Positions 39,808 to 48,826 are shown, counted from the first letter of the stretch. The stretch: 64,000 bases of DNA from Spirochaetales bacterium (GCA_015075425.1 JABTUL010000001.1:1984001-2048000), one strand, 5' to 3'. The notes: generated from the letters alone by a model not told the origin. Made by a program: numbers and translations.

Positions 39808-40469
39808 AGATTCTCGCCTGCGATCATTTCAGCCTGAAGGCCTTCCGGCGCGGGCAGAGTACCGCTCTGGATTTTTTCTGCTTCCGCTTTCAGGGCCTTA
39901 TCGATGGTCTCACGCAATTTCAGTGTATCGCGCTTCTGCTCTGCTGAAAGCTCGATCGAATGAAATACTAACTTTTGTATGTATTTCTTTTCCCTGTAGC
40001 GCATGAGATAGGCACGCACCATGGTGCTTTGATTCTCCATGTCAAAGGAGAGATCCGCTTGATTGGCCATCTTTCCGTAGCGCTGTTCAAGATCGGGCAT
40101 AAGTTCTTTCTGGAATACGTCTTCGGCAAGGGGTGTTTCATAGGCTATTTCTACAGCATACAGGCGTGCCTGTTCCGGAGGGCCAGCAGGACGCAGCTCC
40201 ACCTTCTGGTCCGTAACGCGGCCCTCTCCATCTTTTTTCACATCAAGGCTGCCGATTTCCCGGGGCTGGTGGAAATGATAGGTAAATAACTGGCCATCGC
40301 GGTAGTAACGCAAAAATTCGCCGGCTCTCTCTTCCCGGAAATTGCCACCGGAAAGATTGGCCCGCAGATTTCCGTAGGTCTCTCCCCAGCTGAATTCCAG
40401 GTTCCCGGCCATAAGCCAGGCGGGGTACAGAAGTATTGATAGCCCAGAGAATCCGCGCATCAGAATCAC
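39804..40469 (-). CDS. Exported protein of unknown function
   Basis: About 221 residues. The N terminus (MRGFSGLSILLYPAWLMAGN region) is a signal peptide, followed by a periplasmic beta-rich domain and a helical C terminus (about 170-221). I chose GTG 40469 because GGGGGAAGG lies 6 nt upstream. GTG 40487 and ATG 40460 are also in frame. It is first in an operon with the 216-residue unknown and the small transporter, and diverges from mqnA. Confidence 0.6.
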   Translation of the reverse strand: MILMRGFSGLSILLYPAWLMAGNLEFSWGETYGNLRANLSGGNFREERAGEFLRYYRDGQLFTYHFHQPREIGSLDVKKDGEGRVTDQKVELRPAGPPEQARLYAVEIAYETPLAEDVFQKELMPDLEQRYGKMANQADLSFDMENQSTMVRAYLMRYREKKYIQKLVFHSIELSAEQKRDTLKLRETIDKALKAEAEKIQSGTLPAPEGLQAEMIAGENL

Positions 40470-40531
40470 TATCGACCTTCCCCCCACAGGAGCGATTGAT
40501 TTTCTGGGGCCCTGCCAGGGTCTGACCTGGA

Positions 40532-41278
40532 ATGAGGATCGGCCTGGTAAGCTTTCTCAATGCCCGTCCCCTGGACTATGGCATCCGCAAAAGTGGCGCT
40601 CATGAAATAACCGTGGCCACGCCATCGGCGCTGGTAGACCTGCTCCTTAAGGGAGAGATCGATACAGCGCTTATAAGCAGTGTAGAATGCCTGCGCCATC
40701 CTCAATTGTATACCTGTCCGGACGTTGGCGTGGCTTCTGCCGGTCCGGTCGATTCCATTCTGTATTTTGAAAAGCCCTCCCCCGCCTTTCTGTCCTCCCC
40801 TCCCGGGATCATTTATGTGGACCGTGGTTCCCGCTCCAGCGTTGCCCTGATCCAGACGCTTATGGCCCAAAAATTTGGCTTTCTTCCGCAAACAATCAGT
40901 GAAGATCCTGGCCTCATTCCCGGTCGTGTAAAAGAGCGCAGCTCCGCCGGCCTTCTCATTGGCGACAACGCTCTGGCCTTTGCCGACTCTCCACAGTCCG
41001 GTGGTTTTATCATCAAAGACCTGGGGGCCTGGTGGCAGGAAAGCGAGGGACTCCCTTTTGTGTACGCCCTTTGGGCCGGGAATCAAAGTCTCGATCCTGA
41101 TTTCTTTAAAGATTCTCTGACAGAGGGACTGGGGCACATCGAGGAGATCGCCTCCGAATCATCGTACAGCAAATCTTTACAGTACCTGAAAGAACGACTG
41201 CACTTTCAGCTGGCCGAAAGCGATCACGCTGGCCTTGAACGATTCAGGGAGCATCTGCGGCGCTGGCAGCTACTTTAA
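40532..41278 (+). CDS. mqnA: Chorismate dehydratase MqnA (futalosine menaquinone pathway)
   Basis: A 248-residue MqnA, a periplasmic-binding-protein-like fold enzyme that dehydrates chorismate to 3-enolpyruvylbenzoate, the first step of menaquinone synthesis by the futalosine route. The N terminus RIGLVSFLNARPLDYGI and the segments LISSVECLRHP, GPVDSILYF and GDNALAFAD match the family. No ribosome binding site is visible. A TTGATT box lies 36 nt upstream. The last 35 nt overlap the convergent lipoprotein gene. The other mqn genes are not in the window. Confidence 0.88.
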   Translation: MRIGLVSFLNARPLDYGIRKSGAHEITVATPSALVDLLLKGEIDTALISSVECLRHPQLYTCPDVGVASAGPVDSILYFEKPSPAFLSSPPGIIYVDRGSRSSVALIQTLMAQKFGFLPQTISEDPGLIPGRVKERSSAGLLIGDNALAFADSPQSGGFIIKDLGAWWQESEGLPFVYALWAGNQSLDPDFFKDSLTEGLGHIEEIASESSYSKSLQYLKERLHFQLAESDHAGLERFREHLRRWQLL

Positions 41279-41903
41279 GTTCTGTGACAAAAACAAGTGA
41301 AGAACCTTCCTTCAGTGTGGCCGTAAGTGGCACACTGAGACTTGCCAGTTGACCGGTCAGCTGGCCTGTTGTTTCCACCTGCATCTGGGGCGGAAAAGCA
41401 ACCTGCCAATCCAGGCGATGCCCTTCCAGACTCGCATGCGCCCGTTCCGCATAACTGGCCAGCAAAGGAAGCTCATTTTCTGCAGGGATGTCCGCGCGGG
41501 CCAGCTCGCGCCCAATACGCAACCGATTGCGTCGCAGCGAGACCGTCGCTTTGCCCGGCAAGATTTGTGCCAGTTCCCCCGGGCCATCAAAGGCTATCTT
41601 AAAAGACACCCGGGCGCGGTCTGTTAAAGGGCCGCTCGGCGCTTGCATATAATATACCCGATAGTCCTCAATGCGACGCGTAAAAAGCAATCGCGAAAAG
41701 TGACTTTCGATATCCGATTTTCTGACTGGCAGAAAACCTATCATGCTCTGACCGCTGGCAGAAAAGACGGGAACCGAGTAGGTCATTTCTACATAGCCGC
41801 TCCAGGCCCTCAGAAAAACGATTCTCTCTTTATAATCAAAGCACCCGCTGACCCAGGGCAGAAGACATAGAAAAAAAACCACACGCAATCCGCTTGACCC
41901 CAT
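41244..41903 (-). CDS. Predicted lipoprotein of unknown function
   Basis: About 219 residues. From ATG 41903 the N terminus MGSSGLRVVFFLCLLPWVSGC is a clear lipoprotein signal with a canonical VSGC lipobox. The mature protein is beta-rich and has no family I recognise. The longer frame to 42011 would overlap the divergent HAD-fusion gene and lacks a signal at its N terminus. Convergent with mqnA, with 35 nt of overlap. Confidence 0.7.
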   Translation of the reverse strand: MGSSGLRVVFFLCLLPWVSGCFDYKERIVFLRAWSGYVEMTYSVPVFSASGQSMIGFLPVRKSDIESHFSRLLFTRRIEDYRVYYMQAPSGPLTDRARVSFKIAFDGPGELAQILPGKATVSLRRNRLRIGRELARADIPAENELPLLASYAERAHASLEGHRLDWQVAFPPQMQVETTGQLTGQLASLSVPLTATLKEGSSLVFVTELKVAASAADAP

Positions 41904-41954
41904 CCAGACCGGAAAACCCGTTACGGGCAGGAAGATCAAGCACTCCCTCTTTTT

Positions 41955-43901
41955 ATGTCTGGAAAATACACTATCGGGCCCGACAAAGACTTGATCATTG
42001 TGGATGCGCACGACACCATCCTCAAGCGTGATCTATCCCGGGATCCCCTGCAAATCTTTGGTGACCCCCGTCAACCGGAGCGCCTTGAATGGGGAATGCG
42101 CGATGGTCTTCTCAATTTCATTGAATACTTTACCCAGATCCGTAAGGCAAAAATCGTGATCAGTTCGGACGGCAACGTGGAGCGCCTCCGCGATGTCTTT
42201 GAACGATTCGGCATTGCCAGGCGTATTGCCCGGATCTACGGCCGCGAACACCTGCACAAAGAAACCTATCTGAAGCAGTTGGACCGGATCCTCCTTGATG
42301 CCGGAGTGGAAAAAGAGCGGGCCGTTTTTATCGGAGATAGCAAAATCGATGGCTACTCTGCTGAACGCTACGGCGTGGAATTCATCGCTGTGCCAGGAAC
42401 TCTTGATGATCCTGCTTTCAGCTTCAACGAATTCTTGCGCGAGGCTTTGCGCGGCCCTGACCACGGACTTTTAGTGCAACGGATCACCAATCTACGGCGG
42501 GTACAGCGCAACCTGAGCACACCGGAACTTGTAGAAGCGGCAACCCGGAATAAGGAAGGCTCCCTTGTGCACCTGGGGGCCCTGGCCGTCCGGGCAGACT
42601 CCCGGGAAGCCCGGAGGAACCTTTATGCAGTCGATGAACCCTCAAGCCAGGCCAGGATCTACTGGCAGGGGACCTTTGCTCGTTTTCCGGCACAGGCATT
42701 TGAAACCCTGTATCTGCGATTGCTCGCTTTTCTCCAGGATCGCGAACTGTACATTCAGGATTGTGCCATGGGCTCAAGTGACGCCAGGCAGTACCCTTTG
42801 CGCATCATCACCCAGACCGCATGGCATTCCCTGTTTGCGCGCAACACCTTCATCCAGCTACCTGATAGTAAACTTTCCGATTTTTTACCGGAATTTACTA
42901 TCATTCACGTACCGAACTTCCGGGCCATCGTAGATTTTGATGGAACAGAAGATGAAACCTTTACGATTCTGCATCTGGCACGCAAGCTCGCCGTCATCGG
43001 TGGAACGTCGCATGCCGGACAAATCCGGACAGCTGCCTACAACTTGACCGGCTACTTCTACGCACAGGAAGATCTACTCCCGGTAAATTGCTCGGCCAAC
43101 TCACGGGAGGAACGTCTGCTGCTGTACTTTGGTCTGCCCGGCCCTCTCAAATCACGAGCAACTCTGGCGGATGGTACTGTCTTTTTTGGAGATGCTCACC
43201 AGCTCTGGTCTGCGGACGCCATCTACAATCTGGAATGGGGCTGTTATGAACCTCTCTGCGGAAAAAATCACAATCTTCCTCTGCCGGTCAGGGAAGCCAC
43301 CAGGCGATTTGCCACCATCCTGGAAAATGTTCCCCTCCTGCCTGGCCGGCGCGTGGATGCCGGGGCCATGGGAGAGCAGGCAATGGCCTCGTTTCCCATT
43401 ACCCACTTAAACCAGGTCAATCGCAAAGGACAGAGCCCGCCGCCTGCGGCCGTGCTTTTGCTTCTGCGTGACGCTCCGGGATTTTTTCCCACGCCAGCGC
43501 GGCTCACACCTGCCCAGTGGATCGTTCTTCTCTTTTGTGGGTACGACGCACCGGACCCCACGATGGTTCTTCCGGTGATGCGCCCGTTCTTTGATTCTTA
43601 CCCGCTACTTTTCCACCCTGCCAGATACGCTATGCTTCTGTATGAGCGTCTCCTGCGTTCCGCGACCACCTGCTGGCTGTTGTGTGAAAGGAAGAACGAG
43701 CTGCCCATTGCAGATATCGAAGCCATTCAAAACAATGCACTCGATCAAACCGACTGGCAAGAGGACCCGGTCTGGAAGATGCAGAGCCCCGCCACTGCCC
43801 TGAGTGAACGGGCATCTGCCCTGAAAGCCGACTGTCTTCTTGAACTTAAGAAATATAAAGAAATTTTTGATCCCGCCCTGCTCAGCGCTTTTGATGGATA
43901 G
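41955..43901 (+). CDS. HAD domain fused to a catalytically stripped ATP-PEP-carboxykinase-like domain
   Basis: A 648-residue protein. Residues about 10-165 are a HAD phosphatase-like domain: VDAHDTIL at 16-23 (the usual DxDxT reads D-x-H-D-T), Ser70 in KIVISSDG, and GDSKIDG at 127-133. Residues about 200-580 follow the fold of ATP-dependent PEP carboxykinase: LYIQDCAMG, AWHSLFARNTFI, FTIIHVPNFRA, GGTSHAGQ, CSANS, YFGLPGPLK, GDAHQLW, NLEWGCYEP and PARLTPAQ...FCGY. Nearly every catalytic residue is changed: P-loop GxSGTGKT reads GLPGPLKS, GDD reads GDA, the HCSAN His is Asn, and the GExKK lysines and TENTR arginine are gone. It is therefore probably a pseudo-PEPCK. The stop overlaps the next gene by 8 nt. 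Confidence 0.82.
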   Translation: MSGKYTIGPDKDLIIVDAHDTILKRDLSRDPLQIFGDPRQPERLEWGMRDGLLNFIEYFTQIRKAKIVISSDGNVERLRDVFERFGIARRIARIYGREHLHKETYLKQLDRILLDAGVEKERAVFIGDSKIDGYSAERYGVEFIAVPGTLDDPAFSFNEFLREALRGPDHGLLVQRITNLRRVQRNLSTPELVEAATRNKEGSLVHLGALAVRADSREARRNLYAVDEPSSQARIYWQGTFARFPAQAFETLYLRLLAFLQDRELYIQDCAMGSSDARQYPLRIITQTAWHSLFARNTFIQLPDSKLSDFLPEFTIIHVPNFRAIVDFDGTEDETFTILHLARKLAVIGGTSHAGQIRTAAYNLTGYFYAQEDLLPVNCSANSREERLLLYFGLPGPLKSRATLADGTVFFGDAHQLWSADAIYNLEWGCYEPLCGKNHNLPLPVREATRRFATILENVPLLPGRRVDAGAMGEQAMASFPITHLNQVNRKGQSPPPAAVLLLLRDAPGFFPTPARLTPAQWIVLLFCGYDAPDPTMVLPVMRPFFDSYPLLFHPARYAMLLYERLLRSATTCWLLCERKNELPIADIEAIQNNALDQTDWQEDPVWKMQSPATALSERASALKADCLLELKKYKEIFDPALLSAFDG

Positions 43902-45147
43902 ACAGGAAAGACGCTCCACTCTTCTTTGCTCACCCACCATCTTAAACATGGATGATTTTCTCTCTCTGGAAGTCCGTCCTTCTGACTATGGCAGGAGCCG
44001 GGCAGGCTCTCATGTCCATGACATTTCCTGCGTTCTGTCAGGTCCCACCCACTACTTTGCCAAGGCGGAAAAAGCCTGCATCAAGTTACCTTCTCCACGT
44101 ACGGAAAGCTATGACTCTTTTGGTTCTTTTGTAGAATCCCTGTTCAACGGAATGGAGGGCCGCAGCCCTTCGCGCACATTCTCTTTTGAAGATGACCCGG
44201 AAATCAGTCCTCTTACTCTGCATGAGTCGGACTTCCAGGATGTGGATGTATCAGCGATCCATGACACTATGGACCCGGCGCTCATTTCACTCCCTGCGGT
44301 TCGGGCAGCCTTCATTCTCTATCTGGGAAGAAAAGAATCTCTGGAAGGACCGGAAAAAACATACTTGAATGTATTCAATCATCACGGCCGCGATATCATC
44401 TGTGAGTATCTATCATTTGCAACCGGCCGACTTCTGGGTGTGCCCATCCCCCGGATCTTTCCAGGCCTCAGAAAAGAGAGTAATAGAGAAGTGCGCTACG
44501 TTCTATCAAGGTCCCTGGGTCAGAGGCCTGCGGAGCTTTCCGGGGAATTGTCCCACCTGCTCATAGAAAAACAAGACCCGGATCTGGCGCGGCAGGTCCG
44601 CAGAAGCCAGGGCTGGCCCAATCCCCTGGGTATTCGGGCAAGAGAGAACAACTGGCCAGCGGAGATTCCGGAGCTTTTACTGGCCGATTTCCCCCACCAT
44701 ACCGATCTGATCCGTTCCGACGTACTGGACATCATTCTGTCCTGCGATGCGGATCGCAAGCTCGAAGAATTCCTGCTGCCACGAGGGCGCAGCGGGCCAA
44801 TATACACCGTTGACTATGGCGAAGCTTTCTATTCCGAACTGCAATTCGCACCCGATGATGGTCATCTGCTCGCGCGCCTGGCCGAGCACAAATCGCGACT
44901 GAAGCATCTGCTCATGTCTATCAAGGAACGGCCGCGCTCTCCTGTTGAGGAACGGTATGCAGGGATAGCACACGAAACCCTTACGGCCTTTGCCGGTATC
45001 AAGCTGGATTTTTTCCGGCAAATACTGCATGGTTTTCCGCAGATTTTTTTTCACTATGAATCCAGCAGTCCCCGCCTGGCTCTGCGAGCGGAAACGCTGA
45101 CCTTTGTCCTGATGCAGTTGGGGCAGCTGTGCCGCAAGCACCTTTGA
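43894..45147 (+). CDS. Unknown protein, possibly a diverged kinase-fold protein, coupled to the HAD/pseudo-PEPCK gene
   Basis: About 417 residues from ATG 43894, which overlaps the preceding stop by 8 nt; a frame from 43840 would lie inside the HAD fusion. No signal peptide. Residues about 157-190 (YLNVFNHHGRDIICEYLSFA then GVPIPRIF) and 280-312 (ILSCDADRKLEEF, later YTVDYGEAF) recall the Glu helix and the D-R-H-x-x-N plus I-D-H-G elements of HipA/PI4-kinase-like enzymes. The Asn is replaced by Glu, so even if the fold is right, the activity is uncertain. Translational coupling makes it the likely partner of the HAD/pseudo-PEPCK protein. I would treat the kinase idea as a hypothesis only. Confidence 0.5.
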   Translation: MDRQERRSTLLCSPTILNMDDFLSLEVRPSDYGRSRAGSHVHDISCVLSGPTHYFAKAEKACIKLPSPRTESYDSFGSFVESLFNGMEGRSPSRTFSFEDDPEISPLTLHESDFQDVDVSAIHDTMDPALISLPAVRAAFILYLGRKESLEGPEKTYLNVFNHHGRDIICEYLSFATGRLLGVPIPRIFPGLRKESNREVRYVLSRSLGQRPAELSGELSHLLIEKQDPDLARQVRRSQGWPNPLGIRARENNWPAEIPELLLADFPHHTDLIRSDVLDIILSCDADRKLEEFLLPRGRSGPIYTVDYGEAFYSELQFAPDDGHLLARLAEHKSRLKHLLMSIKERPRSPVEERYAGIAHETLTAFAGIKLDFFRQILHGFPQIFFHYESSSPRLALRAETLTFVLMQLGQLCRKHL

Positions 45148-45194
45148 TGAGTAAGACTTCCGGCCAATTTTTTGGCAACAAACCGGGATTTCTG

Positions 45195-45226
45195 GACCCG
45201 CCTTCTATGAACCCGCAGGGCGGGTC
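45195..45226 (+). promoter_or_regulatory. Hairpin abutting the ssb ribosome binding site
   Basis: GACCCGCC (45195-45202) and GGCGGGTC (45219-45226) form a perfect 8-bp stem with a 16-nt loop. The loop holds ACCCGC (45211-45216), which could pair instead with the same 3' arm, giving two mutually exclusive hairpins. The 3' arm ends 2 nt before the ssb AGGAG site. There is no T run, so it is not a terminator. It may modulate ssb translation. Confidence 0.5.
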
Positions 45227-45237
45227 AGGAGAATCGT

Positions 45238-45579
45238 ATGCAGAATTTAGCGCTCGTTGTAATGGATGGCAATTTGACTGCCGATCCAGAGAGCCGGAAA
45301 ACCAAATCGGAGAAGACGGTGACTGTGTTTACCGTCGCTCTCAATCATGAGTGGGGTGCAAAGGAAGGCAAGAACGCCGTGTCTTTCATTCCTGTCGAAT
45401 GCTGGGATAAGCTCGGGGACAATTGTGGCCGCTTCTTAAAAAAAGGAAGCCGGGTCACCGTTCAAGGGCAACTGCGCCAGGATCGCTGGAAGGACGATAG
45501 CGGTCAAAACCACAGCCGGGTCAAAGTGATTGCCCGGGATGTGCGCTTTGATCAAAGGCCTGCGGCTGAGGCGGCCTGA
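45238..45579 (+). CDS. ssb: Single-stranded DNA-binding protein
   Basis: A 113-residue SSB with one OB fold: VMDGNLTADPESRKTKSEKT, then VTVFTVALNH, FIPVECWDKLGDNCGRFLKKG and VTVQGQLRQDRWKDDSGQ. It coats single-stranded DNA during replication, repair and recombination. The usual flexible tail and its terminal DDDIPF-type acidic hexapeptide, which recruits repair proteins, are missing; the protein ends soon after the OB fold in PAAEAA. It may therefore be a secondary, specialised SSB. AGGAG precedes the ATG, next to a regulatory-looking hairpin. The last 28 nt overlap the convergent radical-SAM gene. Confidence 0.93.
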   Translation: MQNLALVVMDGNLTADPESRKTKSEKTVTVFTVALNHEWGAKEGKNAVSFIPVECWDKLGDNCGRFLKKGSRVTVQGQLRQDRWKDDSGQNHSRVKVIARDVRFDQRPAAEAA

Positions 45580-48161
45580 AGTGTCAGAGGGGGCTCGCTG
45601 TATGCGGGCCCCCATTTTGTTACCGTCACATCAACGTTCCATCTTTCCACGGGCAATCCAGCACTGCTTAAGAGTTCCTGAATGGAAGCAAACTCCTTCC
45701 CCGTGCGCAAGGTGATCTGGATCGACCGCCCCGGATCCTCACAGGACACAATCGCCTCTTGTAGAAAACGTTCGCGCATGGATTTCTTTTTCCGATGGTA
45801 AAAAGATCCGGTGCGCGGCAGGGATTCCAGGGCCCTGAGGGTATTTTGTTTGCACACTTCATCGTGAAACGCAAGCTGGTAGGTTTCCTCCGGCACCACC
45901 GTCATCCGGGCATGGTCCACCTTTTCAATGCTTAACAGTTCCATTCCTGGAGGAATTTGCTGTTCAAGCAACTCCCTGGCCAGGACAGGATCCATGGCTT
46001 CGTAGAGCTCACAAATAACAATCTCGTTACGCGAAAGCATGTAGAGCGGCACAGGGCGGTCAAAATGCAGCTTCTCATGCTTGTTGAAACCCTGAGAAAA
46101 ACTTAAGGGCCAGCGGGCTCGCCGCAAGGCCTTGCGCAGGGCGGTCATAAACTCCAGGTGCCCTACATATTGCATGGGATGACTTTTCCCGAGGACCAGC
46201 TTGAGGAGTATGACGGTCTGGAATTTGTAAGCGGGCATCTCCACCGGACGGAGGAGATCTTCCGGGAATTCTGAATTACTCAAAGCCTGAGGATGAGGCG
46301 GATTCATGTTCTCTTTATTGACACCGCGGTATTTTTCGTAGTCACGGACCAGCTTTTCCAGAGGGAAGCCGTCCACCAGACTGTGCCAGGGAACATACGT
46401 ACCGCCAGCTCGCTCTCCCAGCCAGAGCTGCAGCAAACTTTCCGGAACGTGGCTTAATACATCCTGCCAGATCGAACGGGCAAACGCATTGTCCCAGGAG
46501 CAAAATCGGGCACCGCGATGATAGGCCTGGGCCAGGTAAGCACCGACACGATGATCCCCGCGCGATAGGAAACCTTCCACATAAGCCATCCAGGGATCGG
46601 GATATTTCAGGTGAACCCGCCTGCTCTTTAAGCCCGCTTTGATCCGGGCTATTCCCGACGCAAAAAAATCCGGAAGCTGTTGCTTTTCCCACTGGAAGGT
46701 GGTAAAGGGCTTGGGAACAAAAAGAGACACGCTGACATTGACGTTCTTTCTCTGTCCCGATTCCTCCGCGATACGGCCCAGCGCGTTCAAAGAGCGAATC
46801 AGATCTTCGACTTCCGTCCCTTCCAGATCCGGTAGGCCCAGCATAAAATAGACTTTCACCAGATCCCACTTCCGGGAAAAAACTTCGCGGATGAGGTAGT
46901 GCAAATTTTCCTCGGAAGATTTTTTATGAATTCTCTCTCTTTGCAGTTCACTGCCCGCTTCCAGAGCAAAAGTAACACTGCTGCGGCGGATGCCGGCGGT
47001 CATTTCCAGCACAGGAATCGTCTTCACCTGCACGCGCAGACTGGGCAGTGAAATGGAAATACCCTGGGGGCCAAACTTTCCGGCCATGGCAACCACCAGC
47101 TCTTCAAGCCAGGGATAATCCGCTATGGATAGAGCGTGCAAGCTTACCGAATCATTACCGGTCATGGCAAGCAGACGGTCGGCCGTTTGTACCAGGGCAT
47201 CCACCTCACTGTTACGAACAGGCCGCTTCCAGAAGCCCGCGTGACAAAAACGGCAGGCCTGACCGCAGCCGCGGGTAACTTCAACAACGACCCGGTCCTG
47301 GGTAACGGCAATGGATGGAACGATGGCATGCTTTAGATCCGCAAAGACCGGCGCACGATGTGTTCTCTTTTGCACAGCAACCGTTTGATACTGCGGGTAG
47401 TGACCCGGGTCTCCCGGATGGGTAATTTGTACTCCGTTAAACACAAGAAGACCGCTGACAGAAGCCAGCTCATTTAGAATGGTACTGCGGTCCTTTCCTT
47501 CCTCTTTGCACCGGGCGACAATCGTCAGAATCTCAAGAATCGCCTGCTCACCGTCGCCCAGAAATACAGCATCCACAAAATCATACAGAGAAAGGGGATT
47601 GGTAACGGCCGTTCCACCAACAATGACGATGGGCTCACTCTGATTGCGGTCGCGGCGCAGCAGGGGCAGACCGGCCAGATCCAGGGCATACAGTATGTTG
47701 GAAAAATGAAGCTCATGGGCCACATTAAATCCCCAGACATCAAAGCTACTGGCCAGAAGATAGTGTCCCAGACTGTAGAGCTTGACACCGGCCTGCTGCA
47801 TGAGGCTACCCATGTCCGTCCAGGGGAGGTAGGCGCGGTCGGCGAAAAAATCCCCATGCCGCATGACAACATCATAAAGAATCTTGAGTCCCTCGTTGCT
47901 CATTCCCAGTTCATAGGTGTCCGGGTAGGAAAGCAGGATACGCGCCCGGGCTGAAACAGGATCACACTGAGGAATGCCAAATTCTCCACCGGTGTAACGG
48001 CCCGGGCGCTCCACTTGCTGGAGCAACGGTGCCAGTTGCTCAAAAGAGAGAAATTTTGGTTCAGGTTGGAAGGGCACAAAAAAAGATCCGGGAACAAGGG
48101 TGGCGGTCAATGCTTTTCTATTCTCAGGGAAAATGATTTTCCAGGAAGATCCGTTTTGCAT
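45552..48161 (-). CDS. Radical SAM protein (TIGR03960 type) fused to DUF2344 domain
   Basis: An 869-residue protein. The N-terminal part (about 45-260) includes a B12-binding-like region. The radical SAM domain (about 285-530) has the cluster motif CGQACRFC (Cys-x3-Cys-x2-Cys), and the C-terminal 220 residues are a DUF2344/TIGR03936 domain (LVLGKSHPMQYVGHLEFMTALRKA then FSQGFNKHEKLHF). In many bacteria these two parts are found fused in this order, usually near RNase E/G and ribosomal genes, and an RNA-modification role is suspected but unproven. AGGTCAGGA precedes the ATG. The start lies only 11 nt from the divergent TetR start. Confidence 0.92.
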   Translation of the reverse strand: MQNGSSWKIIFPENRKALTATLVPGSFFVPFQPEPKFLSFEQLAPLLQQVERPGRYTGGEFGIPQCDPVSARARILLSYPDTYELGMSNEGLKILYDVVMRHGDFFADRAYLPWTDMGSLMQQAGVKLYSLGHYLLASSFDVWGFNVAHELHFSNILYALDLAGLPLLRRDRNQSEPIVIVGGTAVTNPLSLYDFVDAVFLGDGEQAILEILTIVARCKEEGKDRSTILNELASVSGLLVFNGVQITHPGDPGHYPQYQTVAVQKRTHRAPVFADLKHAIVPSIAVTQDRVVVEVTRGCGQACRFCHAGFWKRPVRNSEVDALVQTADRLLAMTGNDSVSLHALSIADYPWLEELVVAMAGKFGPQGISISLPSLRVQVKTIPVLEMTAGIRRSSVTFALEAGSELQRERIHKKSSEENLHYLIREVFSRKWDLVKVYFMLGLPDLEGTEVEDLIRSLNALGRIAEESGQRKNVNVSVSLFVPKPFTTFQWEKQQLPDFFASGIARIKAGLKSRRVHLKYPDPWMAYVEGFLSRGDHRVGAYLAQAYHRGARFCSWDNAFARSIWQDVLSHVPESLLQLWLGERAGGTYVPWHSLVDGFPLEKLVRDYEKYRGVNKENMNPPHPQALSNSEFPEDLLRPVEMPAYKFQTVILLKLVLGKSHPMQYVGHLEFMTALRKALRRARWPLSFSQGFNKHEKLHFDRPVPLYMLSRNEIVICELYEAMDPVLARELLEQQIPPGMELLSIEKVDHARMTVVPEETYQLAFHDEVCKQNTLRALESLPRTGSFYHRKKKSMRERFLQEAIVSCEDPGRSIQITLRTGKEFASIQELLSSAGLPVERWNVDVTVTKWGPAYSEPPLTLQAASAAGL

Positions 48162-48172
48162 TCCTGACCTTT

Positions 48173-48787
48173 GTGGGAATTCAGGAGCGTAAAGAAAGAG
48201 AAAAGGAACGCAGGCGCAAGGATATTCTCGATGCTGCCCGCAAACTCATCCGGGAAAAATCGTATGAGGAGATCACCATGGATGAAATCGCCCGTGAGCT
48301 GGAACTGGCCCGGGCCACGCTCTATCTGTACTTCAGCAACAAAAATGAAATCTATACAACTCTATTAACCGATGGGCTTATTGATCTCATGGAACGCTAT
48401 GAGAGCGCTCTTTCCGGGATTGATGAGTCTGATCCATTCAGCAAAATGCGGTCGCTGGCCGCAGCTTTCTTTGCTTTTTACAAAGAAAATCATTCCTTTT
48501 TTGATCTTCTCGTTACCAAGCGTGACGAACTGTTGCGTGATTCTTCGCAAGCTGTGCAGGAACGGTTTTCTGCGGCAGGCCGTCGGGTCATCCGGCCCAT
48601 AGCAGATCTTTACCGTAGTGGAGTTCAGGCCGGACACTTCCTGCCTGCTGATCCGGAAAAAATGGCCTATCTGCTCCGCGCCATCGCCATCGGCATGGCC
48701 GTTGGTTTTCGTGAAGGAAACCTACAATTTCCCGCCGATCTCGCACTGCTTGAAGGACTGCTCAAAAACGGTGTGCTGCGTCATTGA
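48173..48787 (+). CDS. TetR-family transcriptional regulator
   Basis: A 204-residue TetR regulator. The N-terminal DNA-binding domain contains ILDAARKLIREKSYEEITMD and the helix-turn-helix IARELELARATLYLYFSNKN. The helical C-terminal domain binds an unknown ligand. The start is GTG 48173, without a recognisable ribosome binding site, and only 11 nt separate it from the divergent radical-SAM start, so its promoter must overlap that gene. Its target is unknown. Palindromes of the size TetR proteins bind occur upstream of glpD, about 0.85 kb away, but nothing links them directly. Confidence 0.93.
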   Translation: MGIQERKEREKERRRKDILDAARKLIREKSYEEITMDEIARELELARATLYLYFSNKNEIYTTLLTDGLIDLMERYESALSGIDESDPFSKMRSLAAAFFAFYKENHSFFDLLVTKRDELLRDSSQAVQERFSAAGRRVIRPIADLYRSGVQAGHFLPADPEKMAYLLRAIAIGMAVGFREGNLQFPADLALLEGLLKNGVLRH

Positions 48788-48826
48788 CGCAAGGCACACC
48801 TGTCAATTTTGCGAGATGGCCCTGAA

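Noticed and set aside
48783-48813. TTGAC...GTCAA inverted repeat after the TetR gene as a terminator
   Set aside because: The stem is 5 bp with a long loop and no clean T run; too weak to annotate.
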